The notes beneath the pieces are model-generated. The model ran no database searches and was not told the DNA's origin. It saw only the letters and a list, made by a program, of their open reading frames with translations. Of a DNA stretch of 11,201 nucleotides, positions 6,297 to 11,201 are shown one piece after another. The stretch lies in assembly GCA_003445855.1 (NCBI GenBank), contig DMCG01000028.1:1-11201 (forward strand), read 5' to 3'. A program made the translations under genes and the position numbers. Source of the stretch: Spartobacteria bacterium (GTDB lineage: Bacteria; Verrucomicrobiota; Verrucomicrobiia; Chthoniobacterales; UBA10450). Every line of letters starts with the position of its first letter. The stretch's first letter is position 1.

Positions 6297-7589
6297 TTGA
6301 AACTGCCGTTTAGTTTTTTTCTGGCGCTACGGTATTTGAAACCGAAGCGCACTTTTCTCTCCATCATCACCTTGATCTCGGTGCTCGGTGTGACGCTCGG
6401 TGTGACGGTGCTGATTCTCGTCATCTCAGTCATGACCGGGTTCGATCGCGAGTTGCGGCAGAAGGTAATCGATTTCGACGCGCACATTCTCGTCACGACC
6501 GAGGACATCCTGCACGATTGGCGCGCGCTCAAAACAAAGATCGACAATGTGCCTGGCGTGGTCGCGACCGCGCCGTACGTGCAAGGCCCAGTCATCGTCG
6601 AGTTCGAAAAGCGCCGGCTCGCCCCGATGATTCGCGGCGTCAATCTTGCCGAAGAGGAAAATGTGGTCCCGCTGCGAAAATTCATCAAAGAGGGCAAGCT
6701 CGATCTCGACGGCGAATCGACCGTGCTCGGCATCGAACTCGCCCGCCAGTTGCGCATCCATGTCGGCGACAAACTCACCGTCTATTCACCGGGAAATCTC
6801 GGACAGGTTCTCGATGGAATTAAGAAGCTCGAAAACGCGAAGGGCACGGATGAAAAGAAAGCGGTCGACGAACTGCGCGATGTCATTTTGCCCAAAGACC
6901 TCACCGTCACCGGCATTTATGAAACCGGGCATTACCTGCACGACTCGGAGTTTCTCCTCGTGCCGATTTACATTGGCCAGGAGCTTTACGGGCTCGGTGA
7001 CGCCCTTCACGGCATCACGGTAAAGACCGACAATCCCTACGGCGCCGAGCGCGTGAAAAACGAGATCCAAAACTTCCTGACACCGCCGGAATTCGCCGAG
7101 ACTTGGATCGACATGAACCGTCAATATTTCGAAGCCGTCCGCCTCGAGCGCACGGTGATGTTCTTCCTCCTCTTCTTCATTGTTGTCGTCGCCGCATTTG
7201 GAATCATGAGCACACTCATCACCGTGACGGTGCAAAAACGGCGCGAGATCGGAATTATGAAAGCGCTTGGCGCGAACATCTCGCAAATCATTTGGGTGTT
7301 TCTCGGCCAGGGAACGGTGGTCGGTTTGTTTGGAACCCTGACCGGCTTGGGCCTCGGCATGACGCTGATCCGCTACCGTAACGAATTCAGTCACTGGCTT
7401 GCATCGACATTGCACATCGAAATTTTCCCGCGCGAAGTCTATCAATTTTCAGAAATTCCCGCCCAAGTCGTGCCGCAGGACGTCTGGATCATTTGCATCA
7501 GCGCGTTTCTCATTTGTTCTTTGGCGGCATTGATTCCGGCCTATTTCGCCGCGCGCCTCGATCCAGTTAAAGCGCTGAGATACGAGTGA
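6297..7589 (+). CDS. LolC/LolE-family ABC transporter permease (lipoprotein release)
   Basis: 430 aa with the LolC/E and MacB-FtsX permease plan. A short cytosolic N-terminus with the family motif ALRYLKPKR (10-18) leads into TM1 (about 22-46, ISVLGVTLGVTVLILVISVM), then a large periplasmic domain (about 50-280) that begins GFDRELRQK...DAHI, and then TM2 (about 287-310), TM3 (about 331-357) and TM4 (about 396-418). KRREIGIMKALGA (314-326) is the coupling helix that touches the ATPase, and the C-terminus ARLDPVKALRYE is diagnostic. In LolCDE the complex extracts lipoproteins from the inner membrane for delivery to LolA. A charged helix-like stretch at about 170-195 (LDGIKKLENAKGTDEKKAV) may be a lineage insert. 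The start is TTG at 6297; upstream codons in frame offer no ATG or GTG. No LolD ATPase gene is adjacent, so LolC versus LolE cannot be decided. Confidence 0.9.
   Translation: MKLPFSFFLALRYLKPKRTFLSIITLISVLGVTLGVTVLILVISVMTGFDRELRQKVIDFDAHILVTTEDILHDWRALKTKIDNVPGVVATAPYVQGPVIVEFEKRRLAPMIRGVNLAEEENVVPLRKFIKEGKLDLDGESTVLGIELARQLRIHVGDKLTVYSPGNLGQVLDGIKKLENAKGTDEKKAVDELRDVILPKDLTVTGIYETGHYLHDSEFLLVPIYIGQELYGLGDALHGITVKTDNPYGAERVKNEIQNFLTPPEFAETWIDMNRQYFEAVRLERTVMFFLLFFIVVVAAFGIMSTLITVTVQKRREIGIMKALGANISQIIWVFLGQGTVVGLFGTLTGLGLGMTLIRYRNEFSHWLASTLHIEIFPREVYQFSEIPAQVVPQDVWIICISAFLICSLAALIPAYFAARLDPVKALRYE
6537..6546 (-). repeat. TGTCGATCTT motif, copy 10
   Basis: Inside the permease gene, coding Lys-Ile-Asp-Asn in the periplasmic domain. 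Confidence 0.85.
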
Positions 7590-7600
7590 TTTTTGGGAGC

Positions 7601-7640
7601 GCAGGCTTCTAGCCTGCTCTTTCCGGCATCTTGCCGGAAA
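7601..7640. repeat. Two tandem perfect hairpins with identical TCT loops
   Basis: GCAGGCT-TCT-AGCCTGC (7601-7617), then TTTCCGGCA-TCT-TGCCGGAAA (7620-7640), 11 bases after the permease stop. They could stop transcription from both convergent genes, but neither is followed by a run of T, so they may equally be a palindromic repeat family. Confidence 0.6.
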
Positions 7641-7675
7641 GCCACCAACAAAATAAATCGTCTCGAATAATCGAC

Positions 7676-7698
7676 GCTATACGTGAGTCACGTATAGC
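7676..7698. repeat. Perfect 11-bp inverted repeat in convergent spacer
   Basis: GCTATACGTGA and its exact reverse complement flank a single G; with one mismatch the pairing extends three more bases on each side. It lies 23 bases past the stop of the YpsA-like gene and 87 past the permease stop. A terminator hairpin or protein-binding palindrome is possible. Confidence 0.55.
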
Positions 7699-7720
7699 AT
7701 CGGAACAACGTACTCGAATG

Positions 7721-8203
7721 TTAAGAGCGCCTCGGCGTATGGCGTTTCCGTCTGCTAAGAAAAATGTCCAGCGCGCGAAAGGCATAAGCGTATCCATTTG
7801 CCCACTCGCTCTCACGCGGCCCGGCGACATTGAGAATGTCGATCTTATGCTCGCGAACAAACTTCGTGATCAATCTTGCAGCGCGTTCCGCGGCAATTTT
7901 TGCGGCATCGATCAACTCATGAGGTCGTTTCTGTTCGACACAGAAGCGAACGGTTTGCTCGGTGCCGCCGCGCAACTTATCGAGGTAAATTATCGTCGTG
8001 CCGTCCGAGTCCTTCACATTTTGAAAGGTGCGCTCGGCGAAGCCCCCTTCTTTCAACTCTCTCACGGGATAACGATCCGGAAGTCGCCCAAGCTCATCGA
8101 GTCTCCCCGCTGGACACCAACCGCCGCATTCGATTCCGTGTTTCAATGCGGCATCGAGCGCCGCGCGATCAACCCCTGTTTGTCCTCCGGAAATAATTTT
8201 CAC
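7721..8203 (-). CDS. YpsA-related SLOG family protein (putative molybdenum carrier)
   Basis: 160 aa. The N-terminus KIISGGQTGVDRAALDAAL (2-20) followed by GGWCPAGRLDELG (27-39) and YPVREL is the signature of the 'putative molybdenum carrier' family, a Rossmann-like SLOG/LOG-fold group related to YpsA. A second Gly-rich phosphate-binding turn is seen in YLDKLRGGTEQT (73-84). Proteins of this fold bind nucleotides or nucleotide-derived ligands; the molybdenum link comes from a structural study of one member and may not describe the true role. The last 10 residues (SRRKRHTPRRS) form a basic tail. The start is GTG at 8203, since no ATG fits upstream and the GGQTG motif begins at residue 6. No ribosome site is visible: a REP palindrome lies 9 bases upstream of the start. 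No cofactor genes neighbour it. Confidence 0.85.
   Translation of the reverse strand: MKIISGGQTGVDRAALDAALKHGIECGGWCPAGRLDELGRLPDRYPVRELKEGGFAERTFQNVKDSDGTTIIYLDKLRGGTEQTVRFCVEQKRPHELIDAAKIAAERAARLITKFVREHKIDILNVAGPRESEWANGYAYAFRALDIFLSRRKRHTPRRS
7837..7846 (+). repeat. TGTCGATCTT motif, copy 11
   Basis: Inside the YpsA-like gene, coding Lys-Ile-Asp in EHKIDILNV. Confidence 0.85.
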
Positions 8204-8211
8204 GCGCAGTA

Positions 8212-8237
8212 CTGTAGCGGCGCTCTATGAGCGTCGC
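8212..8237 (+). repeat. Single GTAG-headed REP hairpin
   Basis: CTGTAGCGGC followed by the hairpin GCGCTC-TAT-GAGCGTC. It shares its head and stem with the left halves of the elements at 3082 and 6162 but has no inverted partner. It sits just upstream of the GTG at 8203. Confidence 0.7.
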
Positions 8238-8264
8238 ACTCACTCGATTCCGATCGAATAATGC

Positions 8265-8307
8265 TTGCCTTTCATGCATCGTAAGCCGCTTATGATGCGT
8301 GAGGCAA
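8265..8307. terminator. Long imperfect hairpin after the queuosine-precursor transporter gene
   Basis: Bases 8265-8286 pair with 8288-8307 apart from a 2-base bulge (8271-8272) and two G-T pairs: TTGCCT, CA, GCATC and TAAGC each have a partner. It begins 23 bases beyond the stop of the minus-strand transporter gene, so a transcription terminator or mRNA-stabilising stem is likely. No T run follows, which lowers confidence in an intrinsic terminator. Confidence 0.45.
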
Positions 8308-8330
8308 AGTTTCCGCGGTCAATTCCAAGG

Positions 8331-9086
8331 TCAGGTGACTAGGGGCACCGCTCGCGTCTCGCTGCGAGTGCGCCCGAAGGGATTGAAGTTCGTGCCGCGA
8401 TCGTAAACATCGATGCCTTCGGTGCGCTTCAAATTGTTCACGATCCAATATGTAATCGGTGTCGCCGCTGCCTCATACAGCACTTTGAACCAGTAGCCCC
8501 AGAAAATGAGGCTGCCGATGGTTGACCACGATTCGCGGCCGCCGAACGCGATTAGAATCACCGTCGTCGTATCGACAAACTGCCCGGTGATTGTCGATCC
8601 AACCGTGCGCGTCCAAAGCCATTTGCCGTTCGTCCAAAGTTTCATCTTGGCAAGCGTATAGGAATTGGTGAATTCTCCAGCCCAAAACGCGACCAGACTC
8701 GCAACTACGAACCTCGGCACGACGTAAAAAACTGATTCGAAGGCCTTTTGATTTGTCCATTCCGGCGCGGCCGGAAACCAGACAACAAACACGCCCACCA
8801 ACGTCAGCAAAATATTCGCGGAAAATGCGATCCAGATAGCGCGGCGCGATGCGCCGTAGCCGTAAACTTCCGTGAAAATGTCGCCGAAGATGTACGTAAT
8901 CGGGAAGAGCAATTGCGCGCCGCTCACCCGCGGAACGTGACCAAAAAAATGAATGAACGGGATGACGCAGATTTTCTGGCCGACAAGGTTCGAGATCAGC
9001 AGGATGACGACGAAGACGTGCACAAGCAGATCGTAAAAACGAAAACTGCTCAGCCGCGTGTCGTGCGCAGTCAATCGACGTATCAT
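8331..9086 (-). CDS. yhhQ: Queuosine precursor transporter, YhhQ/VUT (DUF165) family
   Basis: 251 aa, integral membrane. YhhQ-type proteins import the deazaguanine precursors preQ0/preQ1 used to make queuosine at the tRNA wobble position. Family motifs: FYDLLVHVFVVILLISNLVGQK (about 17-38, TM1), LLFPITYIFGDIFTEVYGY (about 59-77), RRAIWIAFSANIL, FWAGEFTNSYTLAKMKL (about 118-134), RTVGSTITGQFVDTTTVILI (about 145-164), and a C-terminus TEGIDVYDRGTNFNPF typical of the longer members. About six membrane helices are predicted by eye. The ATG at 9086 has no Shine-Dalgarno site; the bases just before it are a copy of AAGATCGACA. Upstream lies a 91-bp inverted-repeat element. No queuosine-synthesis or tgt gene is in view, consistent with a salvage gene sitting alone. 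Confidence 0.9.
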   Translation of the reverse strand: MIRRLTAHDTRLSSFRFYDLLVHVFVVILLISNLVGQKICVIPFIHFFGHVPRVSGAQLLFPITYIFGDIFTEVYGYGASRRAIWIAFSANILLTLVGVFVVWFPAAPEWTNQKAFESVFYVVPRFVVASLVAFWAGEFTNSYTLAKMKLWTNGKWLWTRTVGSTITGQFVDTTTVILIAFGGRESWSTIGSLIFWGYWFKVLYEAAATPITYWIVNNLKRTEGIDVYDRGTNFNPFGRTRSETRAVPLVT

Positions 9087-9096
9087 TGTCGATCTT
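9087..9096 (+). repeat. TGTCGATCTT motif, copy 12
   Basis: Intergenic, directly against the ATG of the YhhQ-type gene, where a ribosome site would be expected. Confidence 0.85.
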
Positions 9097-9099
9097 TAT

Positions 9100-9190
9100 T
9101 TTGTCATTCCGAGCGAAGTCGAGGAATCTCTCATTGTTATTTCCAACAGAGAACAGCAAGAGATGTCTCGACTTCGCTCGACATGACAAA
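9100..9190. repeat. 91-bp inverted-repeat element (MITE-like)
   Basis: The outer 32 bases (9100-9131 and 9159-9190) are inverted copies with 28 of 32 matches, and about 27 bases lie between. Each arm also folds on itself: ATTC-CGA/TCG-AG-GAAT on the left, ATGT-CGA/TCG-AG-ACAT on the right. It ends one base from the stop codon of the cupin gene and fills most of the spacer to the transporter gene. It encodes nothing. Confidence 0.75.
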
Positions 9191-9191
9191 G

Positions 9192-9692
9192 CTATTCCTC
9201 GCCGTCGTGGTAAACGACTTCCGTTCCTTTTACGATCACTTCTTCCAACCCCTCTTTCACCACGGCCCATTTACCGCTGTCGGGATAATAACAGGAATCG
9301 CCAGTCGCTCCGCCACTGCGCGGATTATCAGCGATGATGTAGTAAACGAAATCGTCATCGCCAGCATTGGTCAGCTGATGCGCTTCGCCCGGCTGAAAGA
9401 AAAACGCGTCGCCCGCGGTTACGATTGTCGATCCATCCTTGTCGCGAACACTGCCGCGCCCGGAAACCACGAGATAAAGTTCCGACTCGGCTGAGTGCGA
9501 GTGATACGGGCAAAATGATTTGCCGTTCGGAATCCGTACCAGCGCCAGATCAAACGGATGGCGCTTCCACAAATCGAGTGACTCTGGGTCCCTCCCAAGC
9601 GCGATCGAAATATTTTTCACAAACTTATGGAACTTGCCCTTCGGCGATCGCCGTTCCTGTTCTTCAATGTCTTTCAGATTCACTTTGCGCAT
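9192..9692 (-). CDS. Cupin-domain protein
   Basis: 166 aa, soluble. A single cupin barrel: motif 1 is CPYHSHSAESELYLVVSGRG, with metal ligands His64, His66 and Glu71, and motif 2 is GDAFFFQPGEAHQLTN, with His105 as the fourth ligand; between them is the short loop SVRDKDGST. An N-terminal helix (KDIEEQERRSPKG) and a C-terminal extension (NPRSGGATGDSCYYPDSGKW, then KGTEVVYHDGEE) resemble cupins annotated near sugar or signal metabolism, but the substrate cannot be read from sequence; dioxygenase, isomerase and pure binding roles all fit. The start is the ATG at 9692, with AGGA 8 bases upstream; a GTG directly before it (9695) would add one residue. The stop codon abuts a repeat element. Confidence 0.85.
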   Translation of the reverse strand: MRKVNLKDIEEQERRSPKGKFHKFVKNISIALGRDPESLDLWKRHPFDLALVRIPNGKSFCPYHSHSAESELYLVVSGRGSVRDKDGSTIVTAGDAFFFQPGEAHQLTNAGDDDFVYYIIADNPRSGGATGDSCYYPDSGKWAVVKEGLEEVIVKGTEVVYHDGEE

Positions 9693-9739
9693 CACGAGAT
9701 TCCTATCCGCAGCCGCGGATACGCACGAGAAAAATCAAG

Positions 9740-9802
9740 TGTAGTGGCGGGCGTCGCCCGCAACCGTTTGAAAATTGTGGCTGCCACAGCCGCCTCTACA
9801 CC
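9740..9802. repeat. REP pair (BIME-like), variant stems
   Basis: A 63-bp element with ends GTGTAGTGGCGG and, read from the right, GTGTAGAGGCGG. The left hairpin is GCGGGC-GTC-GCCCGC; the right one, from the other strand, is GGCTG-TGG-CAGCC. The heads match the elements at 3082 and 6162 while the stems are entirely different in sequence but still pair. It lies between the cupin start and the end of the FecR-domain gene. Confidence 0.7.
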
Positions 9803-9831
9803 GGGCAACAAAGGTTTATCTTGCCAAAGCT

Positions 9832-10974
9832 TTAACGGATAACCGGTGCGGTGGGCGTTGGGGTAGGAAGTTTTTTAAAACCCTTGACAGCACGAGAGGG
9901 CGGCTGCAGCACATTCCCCTGCGAAAGTTGTGTACCCGCCCGAGGAGCCTGGCGCAGGATAACGGGCGGTGTCGATGTGGATTGAGTCGTTGATGTGGTT
10001 GTGGCCTTCGGCTTGGGTCGCGGCGTGCGAGTTGGCAATGCTTGCGGTGGACGTGTGCGAGTGGGCGATACCGTTGGGGTCGGCGTGCGTTTGGGCGGAC
10101 GGCTCGGACGAGGCGTAAAATTTGGGGGCGGTATTGGTTGAGCGGTCGATGTTGTCGTCACTATCGGGCTTGGCGGCGGGGTGCCTCTGGGCGGCGGGAT
10201 AACAACAGGCGTAAAATTTACCACGGGTACGGCTGTGGGACCGCCTGTTGTCGACGGCTTCCCTTGACCCGGCGGCGGTGCTCCGGGTGGCCGGGCTTGC
10301 TGATTCTTGATGGCCGCAAGGATAAGGTCCTGACTGGGCAGCGGCGGAAAATCCGTCAGGAGCGGATGCGTTTTTATGATCTGGTCAAGATCGACATCCT
10401 CCGGCGCGGGAAGTTTGGTCGCGCCTGCTTTGACGCTTAGCATCTGTCCAGCTCGAACATCCGCGAACTCTTTGGGATGTTTTATCAGGGTAAGCCGCGC
10501 GCCTCCTTCCAGGGTGATCAATTTGCTATTACCCAGGCGCGTCGATTCGAAGATTACGGTTGTGCCGGTAATACCCACTGTAACGGCGCGCGTCCTGAAC
10601 TCGGCGCCGCCGGAATCCTTCGGCACGCGCAAAAGAATCGAACCGCTATCCAGTCGCCCACTGCGCCCGGCCTTATTGAAACTGAAAATCGTGTTTGCGC
10701 CCAGGCGAGTAATGGTCAAATCCTCGAAAGTAAGTTCCGAGCGCGACTCATCGCCGGTCCGCACGGCTGTGTTTTCGCTCACTTGCTCGTTTTCGGCGGC
10801 AGGTCGCGGCGGCGCGTCGAATGGCAAAAGTTTCACTTCGTGAATAATCTGAGTGACACGCGCTTCCTTTTTTGGCGGATCTGCTGCGATGACATAACCG
10901 GCGAGCAGCACAATCGCAGCCAGGGCGCCGCCGGCCGCAATTTTACAAGCGAGATTCATCCCGACGAATTCCAT
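9832..10974 (-). CDS. Exported FecR-domain protein with Pro/Thr-rich tail
   Basis: 380 aa. An N-terminal hydrophobic segment (about 8-30, CKIAAGGALAAIVLLAGYVI) acts as a signal peptide or anchor. A FecR-like beta domain follows (about 66-185): ENTAVRTGDESRSELTF, TITRLGANTIFSF, GSILLRVP, TRAVTVGITGTTVIFE and KLITLEGGARLTL are the repeated strand signatures of FecR domains that lie outside the cytoplasm. Residues about 226-375 are a disordered Pro/Thr/Ser-rich tail (TPTPTVSPTRTRPP, TRTPRPKPKATTTSTT), ending PTPTPTAPVIR. Unlike true FecR regulators, it has no cytosolic anti-sigma part and no FecI or TonB receptor neighbours, so a structural or surface role is more likely than iron signalling. 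ATG 10974 is used; an ATG at 10959 (MNLACKIAAGG) is an equally good start, and neither has a strong ribosome site. Confidence 0.8.
   Translation of the reverse strand: MEFVGMNLACKIAAGGALAAIVLLAGYVIAADPPKKEARVTQIIHEVKLLPFDAPPRPAAENEQVSENTAVRTGDESRSELTFEDLTITRLGANTIFSFNKAGRSGRLDSGSILLRVPKDSGGAEFRTRAVTVGITGTTVIFESTRLGNSKLITLEGGARLTLIKHPKEFADVRAGQMLSVKAGATKLPAPEDVDLDQIIKTHPLLTDFPPLPSQDLILAAIKNQQARPPGAPPPGQGKPSTTGGPTAVPVVNFTPVVIPPPRGTPPPSPIVTTTSTAQPIPPPNFTPRPSRPPKRTPTPTVSPTRTRPPQALPTRTPRPKPKATTTSTTQSTSTPPVILRQAPRAGTQLSQGNVLQPPSRAVKGFKKLPTPTPTAPVIR
10387..10396 (-). repeat. TGTCGATCTT motif, copy 13
   Basis: Inside the FecR-domain gene, coding Val-Asp-Leu in EDVDLDQI. Confidence 0.85.
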
Positions 10975-10983
10975 TTCGAAAGA

Positions 10984-11121
10984 TTAAATTCTCGTGATCG
11001 AGGTGTCGAGTCCTCTGGTTCGGTCCGCTCTTGGTTTTGTGATCAGTCGTTCCAGCCATGCCGGCTCAATCTTTCGTTCATGCATCCGAACCCGCGCGTG
11101 CTCGCTTAATTCGTCTTTCAC
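10984..11121 (-). CDS. Short DUF4258-like ORF, possibly frameshifted
   Basis: A 45-residue frame that opens with GTG at 11121, overlapping the TGA of the upstream gene (GTGA, 4 bases shared), a layout typical of translational coupling. It reads LSEHARVRMHERKIEPAWLE near the start, strongly like the N-terminus of DUF4258 (helix with HAxxRMxERxI), a small fold related to RelE-type toxins. After ITKP the frame becomes unlike the family and stops at TAA 10984. Skipping one A near 11031 would instead continue PERTEPEDSTPRSREF, closer to the family's usual acidic Pro stretch, so a one-base frameshift or a decayed gene is possible. I cannot tell whether the change is real or a sequencing error. Confidence 0.5.
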   Translation of the reverse strand: MKDELSEHARVRMHERKIEPAWLERLITKPRADRTRGLDTSITRI

Positions 11122-11201
11122 AGCTTCCACTTTTTGGGGAGCTTTTGTTTGAGTTTCTCGACGGGCGCGAAGAGGTCGCCCATTTTTTCGACGCGGGCGA
11201 G
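11118..11201 (-). CDS. C-terminal end of an unrecognised gene (start outside window)
   Basis: Reading leftward from 11201, one frame is open for 27 codons to a TGA at 11118, ending LFAPVEKLKQKLPKKWKL. Its stop overlaps the GTG of the DUF4258-like frame, which supports both being real and co-translated. The basic, helical tail gives no family. Confidence 0.5.
   Translation of the reverse strand, partial: LARVEKMGDLFAPVEKLKQKLPKKWKL

Noticed and set aside
7631..8230. A 199-codon plus-strand frame opposite the YpsA-like gene
   Set aside because: It reads through a hairpin repeat and a REP and is antisense to a clear family member.
7400..9430. Near copies of the motif such as TGTCGATCC at 8592 and 9426
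   Set aside because: Two mismatches from TGTCGATCTT at the 3' end; not counted, so that the motif stays exact.
8748..9494. A 248-codon plus-strand frame
   Set aside because: It spans two minus-strand genes and the 91-bp repeat; no family resemblance.
9705..9720. Small palindrome ATCCGC-AGCC-GCGGAT upstream of the cupin gene
   Set aside because: A 6-bp stem in GC-rich DNA is too weak to call an operator or attenuator alone.
10477..11109. A 210-codon plus-strand frame
   Set aside because: It runs antisense to the FecR domain and to the DUF4258-like frame; composition is that of a shadow.

Overview
The window looks like chromosome from a free-living, moderately GC-rich bacterium. The gene content (a tetratricopeptide protein with a Pro-rich tail, a FecR-domain protein with a Pro/Thr-rich tail, DUF1326, DUF2237, a lone WcbI, a YhhQ-type transporter) and dense small palindromic repeats fit a soil Verrucomicrobiota-like lineage. 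That placement is inference from style, not from a marker gene. There is no rRNA, tRNA, CRISPR array, phage gene or full-length transposase.

Layout. At 1-1329 (+) is the C-terminal part of a TPR-like protein. It converges on a two-gene RNA-repair pair on the minus strand: a 2H cyclic phosphodiesterase (3080-2559) followed by the RNA ligase RtcB (2509-1334). Next come a secreted Cys/His-rich DUF1326 protein (3899-3156, -) and a divergent DUF2237 protein (4071-4430, +), then a WcbI-like protein (5394-4453, -) and a small secreted lipocalin-like protein (6099-5593, -). A LolC/LolE-type permease (6297-7589, +) converges on a SLOG/YpsA-like 'molybdenum carrier' protein (8203-7721, -). A queuosine-precursor transporter (9086-8331, -), a cupin (9692-9192, -) and a secreted FecR-domain protein (10974-9832, -) follow. 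The right edge holds a short DUF4258-like reading frame that overlaps the end of another minus-strand gene by 4 nt. Apart from the RNA-repair pair, the genes look like independent housekeeping or envelope functions, not one pathway.

The most remarkable signal lies between and through the genes. The exact 10-mer TGTCGATCTT (either strand) occurs 13 times in 11.2 kb, against about 0.02 expected for a random 10-mer. Copies lie in coding and non-coding DNA, in both orientations and in different codon phases. That pattern, and a density of about one per 0.9 kb, resembles a DNA-uptake sequence or a HIP1-like genome-wide signal. Overlaid on it are GTAG-headed REP/BIME palindromes (four loci), a 91-bp inverted-repeat element with compensatory changes in its arms, and clustered hairpins at one convergent gene junction.
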